This document shows positions 16,931 to 26,023 of a stretch of 64,000 nt of DNA, piece after piece (the first letter of the stretch is position 1; every line of letters begins with the position of its first letter). The notes under the pieces were generated by a model. The model was not told the origin of the DNA. It ran no database searches and was given only the letters and a program-made list of their open reading frames with translations. A program made the translations under genes and the position numbers. The stretch is from contig NC_015496.1 in the NCBI RefSeq assembly GCF_000212355.1, forward strand, positions 496,001 to 560,000, given 5' to 3'. This DNA is from Dokdonia sp. 4H-3-7-5. GTDB lineage: Bacteria > Bacteroidota > Bacteroidia > Flavobacteriales > Flavobacteriaceae.

Positions 16931-18997
16931 ATGGATGCAATCCCATCGTTTGTAATTACCGGAATAGGAATCCTCTTATTTCTCGTTGTCGTTTATTTCG
17001 CAATCATCGCGATGTTCTACAAAAAAGTACATCAAGGTCAAGCCTTGGTCCGTACTGGATTTGGAGGAACAAAAGTTGCAACAGACAAGGGACTTTATGT
17101 AGTTCCAGTATTCCACCGTGTAGAAGTAATGGACGTTTCGGTAAAGAAAATCCAAATTGAGCGTCTCGCTACCGAAGGTCTTATCTGTAAGGATAACATG
17201 CGTGCAGATATTAAAGTGGCATTCTTTGTTCGTGTTAATAACGAAGTTGAGTACATCAAAAAAGTGGCACAAACGATTGGTGTAGAAAGAGCTTCACGTC
17301 AAGAAACACTTGAGGATCTTTTTGAAGCAAAATTCTCTGAAGCACTTAAAACCGTAGGTAAGAAATTTGACTTTATACAGTTATATGAATCCCGTCGTGA
17401 GTTTCGTGATGAGATTGTAGATATCATCGGTACAGATCTTAATGGTTATACACTAGAAGATTGTGCAATCGATTATCTTGAGCAAACGTCTGTTTCTTAT
17501 TTAAAAGCAGATAATATTCTTGATGCAGAAGGTATTAAGAAGATCACAGACCTTACTGCTGCACAAAACGTGCAATCTAACTTGATTAAGCGTGATGAGG
17601 AAAAAACCATCCGCAAGCAAGATGTAGAAGCTCGTGAAGCAATCCTTGAACTAGACAAACAACTTGCTGAAAAAGAAGAACAACAACTCCGTGAGATTGC
17701 CAACATAAAATCTCGTGAAGGTGCCGAAACTTTAAAGGTAGCAGAAGAAGAGCGCCTCAAGTCTGAAACAGCTCGTATCGCAACCGAAGAAAAAGTAAAA
17801 GTTGCCGAAGAAAATATGCAACGCCAGATTATAGTTGCCGAAAAGAACAAGCAACGTACCGAGGCTGTAGAAACTGAACGTGTAGAAAAAGATCGTTTAC
17901 TAGAAGCAACCGAAAGAGAACGCGTAGTTACACTCGCTCAGATTGAAAAAGAGAAAGTAGTAGAAGTTGAGAAAAAGAACATTCAAGATGTGATAAGAGA
18001 CCGCGTAGTTCTTGAAAAAGGAGTGGTTGAAGAGCAGGAAAATATGAAAGATATTGAGGCTTTCAAAACTGCAGATCGTAACAAACAAGTTACCATCACA
18101 AATGCTGAGAGTGCTGCTCAAGAAGATTTGATTAAAACTATCAAAGCTGCTGAGGCATCTAAAGAAGCTGCTAAGCAAAAAGCTGAAGAAATTAATATCG
18201 AAGCGCTTGCACATAAAGAAGCAAGTGAAAAAGAAGCAGATGCACGTAAGATTCTTGCCGAAGCACAAGCTAAGGAAGAAGCAACCGTAGGTATGTCTGA
18301 GGCGCAAGTAATGCACGCTAAGGCAGATGCAAACGAGCGTCAAGGTATTGTAGAAGCGACTATCATTGAGAAGAAGGCACTTGCAGAAGCAGCCGGAATT
18401 CAAGCAAAAGCAGAAGCAAAACGCCAAGACGGACTTGCAGAGGCAGATGTAATCAAAGAGAAAGCTCTTGCAGATGCTGCGGGAATCGAAGAGAAAGCCA
18501 ATGCAATGAAGAAACTTGACGGTGTAGGTAAAGACCACGAAGAGTTTAAACTACGTCTTGATAAAGAACTTCAAGTTGACCTTGCTGAAATCAATATCCA
18601 GAAAGATATTGCAGATGCTCAAGCACAAGTTATTGGTGATGCACTTAAAGCCGCAAACATTGATATTGTAGGTGGTGAGACCATGTTCTTTGACCAGATT
18701 ATCGGGCAAATTACAAAGGCCAAAGGATACGACAGACTAGTGAAGCATTCTGACACCGTGCATGAGGTAAAAGATGCCATTTTAGGTAGTGATGATGTAA
18801 AGGGAAACTTGCTTGAAAAAGTAAAAGAATTTGCAGGTAAGTACGGCATCTCTTCTGAGGATCTTAAGAATGTGACCATCGCAAATCTTTTGATGGACTT
18901 AAAATCTAAGTCTTCAGATAATGATGAGCAAACCTTATTCAGCAACCTATCTAACCTTGCAAAGGGACTTGGGTTATCTGATAAGAAGTTGAGATAA
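16931..18997 (+). CDS. Flotillin (YqiK-like SPFH protein)
   Basis: 688 residues. An N-terminal membrane helix (about 5-29) is followed by the SPFH/Band 7 domain: QGQALVRTGFGGTKVATDKGLYVVPVFHRVE is the usual flotillin start. From about 200 to 560 there is a long heptad-rich coiled coil with many Glu-Ala-Lys units, typical of flotillin domains. The tail (about 560-688) with GGETMFFDQIIGQITKAKG resembles YqiK C-termini. Flotillins form large membrane cages marking fluid microdomains. Gene order YqiJ-YqiK matches E. coli. Expected to scaffold PspA and the ATPase at the inner membrane (inference). Confidence 0.93.
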   Translation: MDAIPSFVITGIGILLFLVVVYFAIIAMFYKKVHQGQALVRTGFGGTKVATDKGLYVVPVFHRVEVMDVSVKKIQIERLATEGLICKDNMRADIKVAFFVRVNNEVEYIKKVAQTIGVERASRQETLEDLFEAKFSEALKTVGKKFDFIQLYESRREFRDEIVDIIGTDLNGYTLEDCAIDYLEQTSVSYLKADNILDAEGIKKITDLTAAQNVQSNLIKRDEEKTIRKQDVEAREAILELDKQLAEKEEQQLREIANIKSREGAETLKVAEEERLKSETARIATEEKVKVAEENMQRQIIVAEKNKQRTEAVETERVEKDRLLEATERERVVTLAQIEKEKVVEVEKKNIQDVIRDRVVLEKGVVEEQENMKDIEAFKTADRNKQVTITNAESAAQEDLIKTIKAAEASKEAAKQKAEEINIEALAHKEASEKEADARKILAEAQAKEEATVGMSEAQVMHAKADANERQGIVEATIIEKKALAEAAGIQAKAEAKRQDGLAEADVIKEKALADAAGIEEKANAMKKLDGVGKDHEEFKLRLDKELQVDLAEINIQKDIADAQAQVIGDALKAANIDIVGGETMFFDQIIGQITKAKGYDRLVKHSDTVHEVKDAILGSDDVKGNLLEKVKEFAGKYGISSEDLKNVTIANLLMDLKSKSSDNDEQTLFSNLSNLAKGLGLSDKKLR

Positions 18998-19012
18998 TTA
19001 TAATAAAGCAGT

Positions 19013-19060
19013 AACAGTTTGCAGTCGTGAGATTGTAAACTGTTGCCCGCTGTTTTTTTT
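19013..19060 (+). terminator. Possible terminator or attenuator between flotillin and AAA+ ATPase genes
   Basis: A 14-bp stem with two G-T pairs (19013-19026 with 19031-19044) is followed after 8 nt by an eight-T run. The gap between hairpin and T run makes it imperfect, so partial read-through into the ATPase gene is possible. Confidence 0.4.
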
Positions 19061-19062
19061 AC

Positions 19063-19076
19063 GCTTTCGCGAAAGC
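19063..19076. repeat. GCTTTCGCGAAAGC palindrome, copy 6
   Basis: Perfect copy (18-bp extended form) directly after the T run behind the flotillin gene. Confidence 0.95.
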
Positions 19077-19150
19077 GTAAACCTCCATTTTCTGTGGAAC
19101 TATACTACCTATAAGTCAATCATTAAATCAACGCACAGTTTCCAACATCT

Positions 19151-22100
19151 ATGGCAAACGAAACTCCAGATACACAACCTAAAGCATCACAGTCACTAGA
19201 CGGCGGTACTTATGAGATCATACAAGGTAGACTGCAAAAGCAGAAAATCGATCTCCAAGAACGCCTTCAAAAACTGAATGAGGAACGTAAAGATGTCTTT
19301 GGCTCTCTTGAGACAAAGCTCATTGCAAATGACCGTATCAATACAGAGAATAACTGTATTGCTCGTGACATCGTTTCTCTCAATAATCTATGCCTTTTTG
19401 GATATAATGTGCATTTTGGATTGCGCACAGACATTCACCTTAGTGATGTTTTTAGTGCCTATGAGTTCAAAGACAATCGTTTTGAGCCAAGGCCACTAAC
19501 ATTACTAGAAGATGATATTTTTCTTCTTGATTTTGCAAATTTATACAAGTACTACCGTAATACTATTTTCTCAAAGTTTGCCATCATCGGGAATTACCTT
19601 TACATGGTGTTTCAGCTAAGTGATAGTGTTACAGATATTAAAACATTTAAATGGCTTATAAGCGATGACACCTTAAAATACGTAGATAATCGTAGTGAAC
19701 ACGAATACAAGTTTCCAAAACAACATGATTTTAAATGGCTAGAAGCTACGCGCGATATGCATCGTTATGGTGTGCACGCACACGTTTCTATACTTGACAA
19801 GGTTTTTGTAGAAACCATAGGTGGTGATCTTACTATTAAAATAGAGGACAATACAGAAGAAGGAAAAGGAATCCTTGACGAACCTGTGGAGCACATCGAC
19901 CAGACACTTGATGACGGGCAATACCGTTATGCAGACCTTGGTAATTTACTGGCGCTTGAGATCAAACCTTTTCAAGAGGAAGCTCGTTATTTTGTCTATA
20001 ATCACAAACTCAAGCAAGTTCAAAAAATACAAAGTGTAAAAGATACTTGTGTATTACTTCCAGATGATCAGGGTATTATTTTCCCAACAGGTTATTACTT
20101 GCAAACAGGAGAGTATAACATCTTTGATAATGCAATCCCAAATGTAAAATTTCAAGAGAAAATCAGCTCGCCTAACGGAGAGGATTTCTTGTATGTTTTT
20201 TATTCCCCAGAGGCAGGACTTTACAACTTGATGTCATACAATGTGATTACTCAAGAAATTAAAACTCCGATTATCTGTAATGGATTTACCGTATTAAAAA
20301 ATGGCGAACTCAGCTATTTTAAAACTGAAAATGAGCAGAGCAAGCATCACGTCATACAGATCTGGCAAACCCCATTTTTAAAGGGTGATTATATGCCTTC
20401 TCAACATGAGGACACACTACTGTATAAAATAGGAAATAAAGATATCGTAAAAGCGATGGCAGAGGTTAACGGCCTTGTCACGCTACTCAACAAGGAGGAT
20501 AATTACGATGGATTATATAGTGATCTAGCCAAGTTTTCTAAAGATATTCTTGACGCCTATTACTGGCTTCCAGAGCCAGAAACGCAACAGCTTAACATAC
20601 CACTTACTGAGATAAACGGAGCTGCAAATGCAGCAATCGATGAATTTGAAAAAGTAGTCCAACTTAAGCGTAATGCTGCAAAGCAAACGCAAGAGATTCA
20701 GAAAAAGGCTGATGAGATTTTTGGCAAAATAAAAAGTACTTCTTTTAAATCTATTAATGATTTTGTGGCGTTGCTCACACAGTTACGCTCGTTGCGTGGC
20801 GAGACCATATCTCTTAATGACATACGCTATGTAGATCCCACTTTCGTGAAAACGTTAGAGGAAGAAATCGCGGTACAGACCCAAAAGATCTCAGAGAAGT
20901 GTGTACAGTTCTTACTAGACGACAAAGCTTTAAAACCTTATCATGAAGCGGTAGCTGAGAAGAAAGGCGCAATGGAAAAGATCAAGAAAGTGATCGAAGC
21001 CAAAAAGCTTGAAGAGGAAGTAAATCAGATTGCGACAGATCTTGAATTGCTTATCGATATCATATCTAATCTTGATATAGAAGACACCTCCCACTCTACT
21101 AAAATTATTGATGATATCTCGCTCATTTTTGCGACTATCAATCAGTTGAAGGCTGGGATTAAGAATAAGAAAAAATCACTAGGAAGTGCAGAGGCGCAAG
21201 CAGATTTTGCCGCTCAACTTAAGTTAATTGATCAAAGTATCATAAACTACCTAGATATTGCCACCACGCCAGAAAAGTGTGATGAGTTCCAGACTAAAAT
21301 CTCTATCCAACTAGAAGAGCTAGAAGGGAAGTTTGCAGATTGGGATGAGTTTATCACGCTTATTATTGAAAAGCGCGAGGAAGTGTACGGAGCTTTTGAA
21401 GCTCGTAAAAATGCCCTTGTAGAAAAGCGCAATAAAAAGGCGATGGCATTAAAAAATGCCGCAGAACGTATCTTAAAAGGTGTACGTAAAAAAGCCGAAA
21501 GCTTTAAAACGGCTTCGGAAATAAACGGATATTTTGCCGCAGATCTTATGATCAATAAGGTGCGCGATATCGTACAGCAACTTAAGGAGCAAGAAGATAC
21601 TGGAAAGGCAGAAGAGATCGAGACTGGACTTAAAACAGCCCGTGAAGATGCATTGCGCAAGCTCAAAGACAAACTAGATCTCTATGAAGATGGAGATACG
21701 GTGATACGACTTGGTAAGCATAAATTTGGTATAAACAAGCAACCGCTTGACCTCACTATTGTTCTCAAAGATAGCGCGCTTAACTATCACCTTACGGGAA
21801 CAGATTTTTACCAAGAACTCTCAAATGAAACGCTTCTCGCTTCTCGCCATATTTGGAATCAGGAGTTTGTTTCAGAAACTAGCGAGGTGTATCGCAGTGC
21901 CTACCTAGCTTACAAATTATTTAATAAACTAGACAAGCACACGCTACTAGAGGCTGGTGATGACGCGCTACTTGCGATAGTGCAAGAGGAAAGCCGCAAT
22001 GACTATGCAGAGGGCTATGTAAAAGGGGTACACGATGTAGATGCTTCAAAAATTTTAAAGGTACTCGTACATAAACACAACGAGCTAGGGCTACTCACCT

Positions 22101-24028
22101 ACGCACCAGAAATTAGGGCGTACGCTCAGTATTTCTGGAACAGTATTGAAGATAGCACTAAAAAAACACTAGATCAAACGATCAAGGCTTCGGGAGAGGT
22201 GTTGCAGTTTTTTCCAGATGCAAAGGAATACCAATTTATCGTTGAGACGTTAAGTGAGGAGATACACGCTTTCGCGAAAGCGGAATCCCTTTTCTCACCA
22301 GATTTGAGTCAAACTATAGCAAAGTACATTTTTGACGAATTACAAGAAGACACAGATTTTGTGCGCAGTAGCGTTGCTGTGCGATTGAAAGACGCTTTCG
22401 CGAAAGCGTTAAAACAACAACAAGCAGACCTTAAGTTTAAGAAAAGTTATGAGTCCCTCCCTAGCTTAAAAGGGAAAGTACAGCTCGTAAAACAGTGGGT
22501 GACCGCATTTGTACGCACCCAAGAAAGTCTTACCGATGTGCGCTACGTAGATGAAGTGGTGTGTTTACTACTCTTTGAAGATGAGTCGGTTTTAAAAACA
22601 AAAGCAGCTTCTCCAAATGAGAAAATCACTGGCTTAAGCGGTGATCATAGCACAATAACCGAAGGGGTCTTCAACTTTAACTACCACGACTTTACGGCAA
22701 GGCTCAACTTATTTGTAACAAAGCAAGTACCCGCATTTGAAACATTTAAGAAAGCAAAACACACGGTTACTGAAGAGTTAAAAGAAGCTTTAAAACTGGA
22801 CGAATTTAAACCAAGAGTACTTACGTCCTTTATACGTAATAAGCTGATTGACCAAGTGTATTTCCCATTGTTTGGTGATAACCTTGCAAAGCAATTAGGA
22901 ACCGTGGGCGATAATAAACGTACCGACCGTATGGGTATGTTGCTACTTATCTCGCCTCCTGGGTATGGTAAAACTACCCTGATGGAATATATAGCAAACC
23001 GTCTAGGACTCGTTTTTGTAAAAATAAATGGCCCTGCGATAGGTCACGAAGTAACCTCTGTAGATCCAGAAAGTGCCACAAATAGCGCCGCTCGTGAAGA
23101 ACTTAAAAAGCTGAACGTGGCTTTTGAAATGGGGAATAATGTGATGCTATATCTAGACGATATCCAACACTGTAATCCTGAGTTTTTACAAAAATTCATA
23201 TCGCTATCTGATGGTACACGTAAGATTGAAGGTGTATATAATGGTAAGTCGAAAACTTATGATCTGCGCAGTAAGAAATTCTGCGTGATTATGGCAGGTA
23301 ACCCATATACGGAGAGTGGAGAGAAATTCCGCATACCAGATATGCTTGCAAACAGGGCAGACATTTATAACCTGGGAGACATCATAGGCGATACGGAACA
23401 TCTGTTTAAGCTCAGTCTTATTGAGAATTCGCTCACTGCAAATCCGCTATTGCAGCAGTTGAGTAGTAGTCATTTTGAAGATGTGTATACCTTAATAGAC
23501 CGCATAGAAAATGCAACCCAGGACAGTCAGCTCAAAGGAAATCACACCGCGCAAGAAGTGGCAGATTATACAAAAGTACTAGAGAAGGTCATCACCATAC
23601 GTAACACAGTACTCAAGGTAAATGCAGAATACATACGCAGTGCTGCGCAAGAAGATGCCTATCGTACAGAGCCTTCTTTTAAGTTACAGGGATCATACCG
23701 TGATATGAATAAACTGGTAGCCAAAGTAGTTCCTATTATGAACGATACTGAGCTTGCGACCTTGCTCTTATCGCATTATGAAAGTGAGTCACAAACTCTC
23801 ACTTCAAGCGCAGAAGCCAACTTGTTAAAATATCGTGAGCTCATCAATTCGCTAGATGAAACGCAGCAACAGCGCTGGGACACGATGAAAGAAACCTTTG
23901 TAAAGAATAATAAACTCAAAGGATTTGGTAATAAGAACGAGATGGCACAAGTACTCTCTCAAATGATGGAGTTTACTGAAAACCTAGAAGGGATAAAAAA
24001 GGCGCTTGAGAAGGGGTTGGAGAAATGA
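19151..24028 (+). CDS. Giant AAA+ ATPase (annotated in relatives as DNA repair ATPase)
   Basis: 1625 residues. Residues 10-50 are coiled coil; 60-430 are beta-rich with repeated short strands, propeller-like; 500-900 are mostly helical with coiled-coil character. The C-terminal AAA+ module has Walker A PPGYGKTT (about 1269-1276), Walker B LYLDDIQ (about 1333-1339), and a sensor region with FCVIMAGNPYTESGEKFRIPDM. Homologues are called DNA repair ATPase, but I see no DNA-binding or nuclease motif, and the PspA-flotillin context argues for a membrane-associated remodelling machine. Two perfect palindrome copies (22268, 22394) both encode AFAKA. No signal peptide. Confidence 0.85.
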   Translation: MANETPDTQPKASQSLDGGTYEIIQGRLQKQKIDLQERLQKLNEERKDVFGSLETKLIANDRINTENNCIARDIVSLNNLCLFGYNVHFGLRTDIHLSDVFSAYEFKDNRFEPRPLTLLEDDIFLLDFANLYKYYRNTIFSKFAIIGNYLYMVFQLSDSVTDIKTFKWLISDDTLKYVDNRSEHEYKFPKQHDFKWLEATRDMHRYGVHAHVSILDKVFVETIGGDLTIKIEDNTEEGKGILDEPVEHIDQTLDDGQYRYADLGNLLALEIKPFQEEARYFVYNHKLKQVQKIQSVKDTCVLLPDDQGIIFPTGYYLQTGEYNIFDNAIPNVKFQEKISSPNGEDFLYVFYSPEAGLYNLMSYNVITQEIKTPIICNGFTVLKNGELSYFKTENEQSKHHVIQIWQTPFLKGDYMPSQHEDTLLYKIGNKDIVKAMAEVNGLVTLLNKEDNYDGLYSDLAKFSKDILDAYYWLPEPETQQLNIPLTEINGAANAAIDEFEKVVQLKRNAAKQTQEIQKKADEIFGKIKSTSFKSINDFVALLTQLRSLRGETISLNDIRYVDPTFVKTLEEEIAVQTQKISEKCVQFLLDDKALKPYHEAVAEKKGAMEKIKKVIEAKKLEEEVNQIATDLELLIDIISNLDIEDTSHSTKIIDDISLIFATINQLKAGIKNKKKSLGSAEAQADFAAQLKLIDQSIINYLDIATTPEKCDEFQTKISIQLEELEGKFADWDEFITLIIEKREEVYGAFEARKNALVEKRNKKAMALKNAAERILKGVRKKAESFKTASEINGYFAADLMINKVRDIVQQLKEQEDTGKAEEIETGLKTAREDALRKLKDKLDLYEDGDTVIRLGKHKFGINKQPLDLTIVLKDSALNYHLTGTDFYQELSNETLLASRHIWNQEFVSETSEVYRSAYLAYKLFNKLDKHTLLEAGDDALLAIVQEESRNDYAEGYVKGVHDVDASKILKVLVHKHNELGLLTYAPEIRAYAQYFWNSIEDSTKKTLDQTIKASGEVLQFFPDAKEYQFIVETLSEEIHAFAKAESLFSPDLSQTIAKYIFDELQEDTDFVRSSVAVRLKDAFAKALKQQQADLKFKKSYESLPSLKGKVQLVKQWVTAFVRTQESLTDVRYVDEVVCLLLFEDESVLKTKAASPNEKITGLSGDHSTITEGVFNFNYHDFTARLNLFVTKQVPAFETFKKAKHTVTEELKEALKLDEFKPRVLTSFIRNKLIDQVYFPLFGDNLAKQLGTVGDNKRTDRMGMLLLISPPGYGKTTLMEYIANRLGLVFVKINGPAIGHEVTSVDPESATNSAAREELKKLNVAFEMGNNVMLYLDDIQHCNPEFLQKFISLSDGTRKIEGVYNGKSKTYDLRSKKFCVIMAGNPYTESGEKFRIPDMLANRADIYNLGDIIGDTEHLFKLSLIENSLTANPLLQQLSSSHFEDVYTLIDRIENATQDSQLKGNHTAQEVADYTKVLEKVITIRNTVLKVNAEYIRSAAQEDAYRTEPSFKLQGSYRDMNKLVAKVVPIMNDTELATLLLSHYESESQTLTSSAEANLLKYRELINSLDETQQQRWDTMKETFVKNNKLKGFGNKNEMAQVLSQMMEFTENLEGIKKALEKGLEK
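22268..22281. repeat. GCTTTCGCGAAAGC palindrome, copy 7
   Basis: Perfect copy in the ATPase gene, read as AFAKA in a predicted helix. Confidence 0.95.
22394..22407. repeat. GCTTTCGCGAAAGC palindrome, copy 8
   Basis: Perfect copy exactly 126 bp (42 codons) after copy 7, in the same reading frame, again AFAKA. Confidence 0.95.
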
Positions 24029-24035
24029 TTTTAAA

Positions 24036-24164
24036 AACATCTCCCCTAACCCCTCTTCGAAGAGGGGAATACTCACGATACTTTTTATTTTGCTTCGCAA
24101 AATAGAAAGTCTTAAACCACAACAGTGTCCCTCTTTGAAGAGGGAGTCAGGGAGATGCCTGCAA
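24036..24164 (+). repeat. Structured intergenic repeat, copy A (MITE-like)
   Basis: About 129 bp starting 8 nt after the ATPase stop. It has imperfect terminal inverted repeats (CATCTCCCC... near 24038; ...GGGAGATG ending near 24157) and three internal hairpins: CCCCTCTTCGAAGAGGGG, a TATTTTGC/GCAAAATA stem, and CCCTCTTTGAAGAGGG. A second copy lies at 24712-24840 in the same orientation. No ORF inside. Confidence 0.88.
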
Positions 24165-24197
24165 GAATAATAAACGAATTTAATCTCTTGGAGGTAG

Positions 24198-24584
24198 TTA
24201 TTTTGAGAAGTACATATATAGAAGTAAACCTCCTATTGTATAGAGAAGCACACCAAAAAGCGAAATAATATTATAGCTCCTAATTTTCTTAATATATCCG
24301 AGCTGAGAGAAACGTTTATAGTTATCATCTTCATTAGAAAGAAAATTTACAATACCAAATGGGAAAAATAGATAGAATAACTTCAACGATAATTCTAAGG
24401 GTTCATTCATTCTTTTCTCTGCAAATGATAATTTTTGAATGAGTTTTTCATCATCAATTGTATGAGCATTAGAAAACTTCAAACGAATTTTTAATTCATC
24501 AACCGTCATTTTCTTCTTGACTAAATAATCAATTATTTGCTCAACACTTTTATCATTGAAATATGAGGTGTGTAAAGAATCCAT
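24198..24584 (-). CDS. Small membrane protein of unknown function between two repeat copies
   Basis: 128 residues; no family recognised. The first 75 residues are charged and helical (EQIIDYLVKKKMTVDELKIRL). Two membrane segments follow: LKLFYLFFPFGIVNFL at about 68-83 and ISLFGVLLYTIGGLLLYMYF at about 107-126. Its ATG is preceded at 6 nt by a TGATT pentanucleotide tandem repeat. It is the only gene between the two structured repeats and is more A+T-rich than its neighbours, so acquisition as a small cassette is possible but unproven. Confidence 0.65.
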   Translation of the reverse strand: MDSLHTSYFNDKSVEQIIDYLVKKKMTVDELKIRLKFSNAHTIDDEKLIQKLSFAEKRMNEPLELSLKLFYLFFPFGIVNFLSNEDDNYKRFSQLGYIKKIRSYNIISLFGVLLYTIGGLLLYMYFSK

Positions 24585-24590
24585 TTGAAT

Positions 24591-24619
24591 TGATTTGATT
24601 TGATTTGATTTGATTTGAT
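24591..24619. repeat. TGATT pentanucleotide tandem repeat
   Basis: Nearly six perfect copies of a 5-bp unit just upstream of the ATG at 24584. On the coding (minus) strand it reads AAATC repeats, much like the AATC repeats in the leaders of the Psp locus. Confidence 0.9.
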
Positions 24620-24711
24620 AAGTTTCAAAAATAAGATTTTTGAAGTCGTAAGTAATTCATGATAATATTACTCTTTGAATTTCACTTCGACGAATTAAGT
24701 AAGTGATAAAA

Positions 24712-24840
24712 AACGTCTCCCCCAGCCCCTCTTCGAAGAGGGGAACACTCAGAGGGCTTTGTATTTTGCTTCGCAAAATACAAAGCCTTAAATCACAACA
24801 GTGTCCCTCTTTGAAGAGGGAGTCAGGGAGATGCCTGCAA
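24712..24840 (+). repeat. Structured intergenic repeat, copy B (MITE-like)
   Basis: Same element as 24036-24164, same orientation. The last ~47 bases are identical to copy A. In the central hairpin the sequence differs but pairing is kept (GGCTTTG..CAAAGCC here), so the stem is fully paired. Confidence 0.88.
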
Positions 24841-24860
24841 AGAATCACAAGCAAAAAAAA

Positions 24861-24880
24861 GACAGCTCTAGCTGTCGTTT
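24861..24880 (-). terminator. Terminator after trxB
   Basis: GACAGCTCTAGCTGTC hairpin followed on the minus strand by eight T residues, 29 nt after the trxB stop. Confidence 0.85.
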
Positions 24881-24905
24881 TTAAATTCTATATAAGGTAT
24901 GTCCT

Positions 24906-25913
24906 TTACTGACGTGCTGCTGGAACTTCATCCACATAAGTAGAACCTACTCCTGGCTCATCTTGTGGAAGCTCGTCTTTTGACGCTAGGTATCGCTCTG
25001 CGTCTAGGGCTGCCATACATCCTGTTCCGGCAGCGGTGATTGCTTGACGGTACACGTGATCTGCTGCATCTCCAGATACAAATACTCCTGGTACGTTCGT
25101 TTTAGAAGTTCCTGGTGTATTGATAATATATCCAGTCTCATCTAACTTTAAATATTCTTTAAATATATCTGTGTTAGGCTTGTGCCCTATCGCTACAAAA
25201 AACCCTGTTGCTGGGATATCATGCTCTTCACCAGTAACATTATTTTTTACTCTTGCTCCTGTCACTCCTACATCGTCACCTAATACCTCAACAGTTTCTG
25301 TGTTGAAAAGGATTTCAATATTCTCTGTTTTCTTAACACGAGCAGCCATAATCTTAGAAGCACGGAACTCATCACGACGCACTAGCATCGTTACTTTTTT
25401 ACATAATTTAGAAAGGTAGTGTGCTTCCTCACAAGCGCTATCTCCAGCACCTACAATTACTACTTCTTGACCTCTATAAAAGAATCCATCACAAACAGCA
25501 CAGGCAGATACACCTCCACCCATTTTAAGATACTTCTGCTCAGAAGGTAATCCTAAATATTTTGCACTTGCACCTGTAGAGATGATGATTGATTCTGCAT
25601 GTATTTCCTTTTCTCCGTTGATCCAAGCTTTATGCACGTCCCCAGAAAAATCTACTTTAGTCACCCATCCGTCACGCACGTCCGTATCAAAACGTTGTGC
25701 TTGTTTCATTAACTGCACCATCATTTCTGGTCCAGTAACACCATCTACATACCCAGGGAAATTCTCTACTTCATTTGTAGTTGTAAGTTGGCCACCTGGC
25801 TGTTGCCCTTGGTATAGCACTGGTGCCATATTTGCACGTGCTGCATATATTGCTGCGGTATATCCCGCTGGTCCTGAACCTATGATAAGGCATTTTACTT
25901 TTTCTACTGACAT
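24906..25913 (-). CDS. trxB: Thioredoxin reductase
   Basis: 335 residues, slightly longer than the usual 310-320 owing to a short C-terminal tail. It reduces thioredoxin with NADPH via FAD. FAD-binding GSGPAGYTAAIYAARA is at 13-28, the redox-active CAVC at 138-141, the NADPH-binding GAGDSACEEA near 157, and the second FAD motif GVFVSGDAAD near the C-terminus. Cytoplasmic, single-gene unit with its own terminator. A perfect palindrome copy lies in its probable 5' leader, 16 nt before the ATG. Confidence 0.97.
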   Translation of the reverse strand: MSVEKVKCLIIGSGPAGYTAAIYAARANMAPVLYQGQQPGGQLTTTNEVENFPGYVDGVTGPEMMVQLMKQAQRFDTDVRDGWVTKVDFSGDVHKAWINGEKEIHAESIIISTGASAKYLGLPSEQKYLKMGGGVSACAVCDGFFYRGQEVVIVGAGDSACEEAHYLSKLCKKVTMLVRRDEFRASKIMAARVKKTENIEILFNTETVEVLGDDVGVTGARVKNNVTGEEHDIPATGFFVAIGHKPNTDIFKEYLKLDETGYIINTPGTSKTNVPGVFVSGDAADHVYRQAITAAGTGCMAALDAERYLASKDELPQDEPGVGSTYVDEVPAARQ

Positions 25914-25929
25914 ACTGTATTATTTTTAA

Positions 25930-25943
25930 GCTTTCGCGAAAGC
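25930..25943. repeat. GCTTTCGCGAAAGC palindrome, copy 9
   Basis: Perfect copy 16 nt upstream of the trxB ATG, inside the likely transcribed leader. Confidence 0.95.
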
Positions 25944-25991
25944 GTAATAAACACTTTTACAATCGCACAATTCTTATTTATATCTTCCTTG

Positions 25992-26023
25992 CAAAAGTAG
26001 GTTTTACAAGCCAAACCTTACAA
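25992..26023 (-). promoter_or_regulatory. Putative trxB promoter
   Basis: Minus-strand TTG (26023-26021), 21-bp spacer, TACTTTTG (25999-25992). This places the start about 70-75 nt before the ATG, leaving the palindrome copy in the mRNA leader. Confidence 0.5.

Noticed and set aside
17900-18538. 212-codon minus-strand frame, Cys/Phe/Leu-rich
   Set aside because: Antisense shadow of the Glu/Ala/Lys-rich flotillin coiled coil, whose reverse frames naturally stay open.
24036-24840. CRISPR array or insertion sequence as explanation of the repeated blocks
   Set aside because: Only two copies with a gene between, no short spacers, no cas genes, and no transposase frame.
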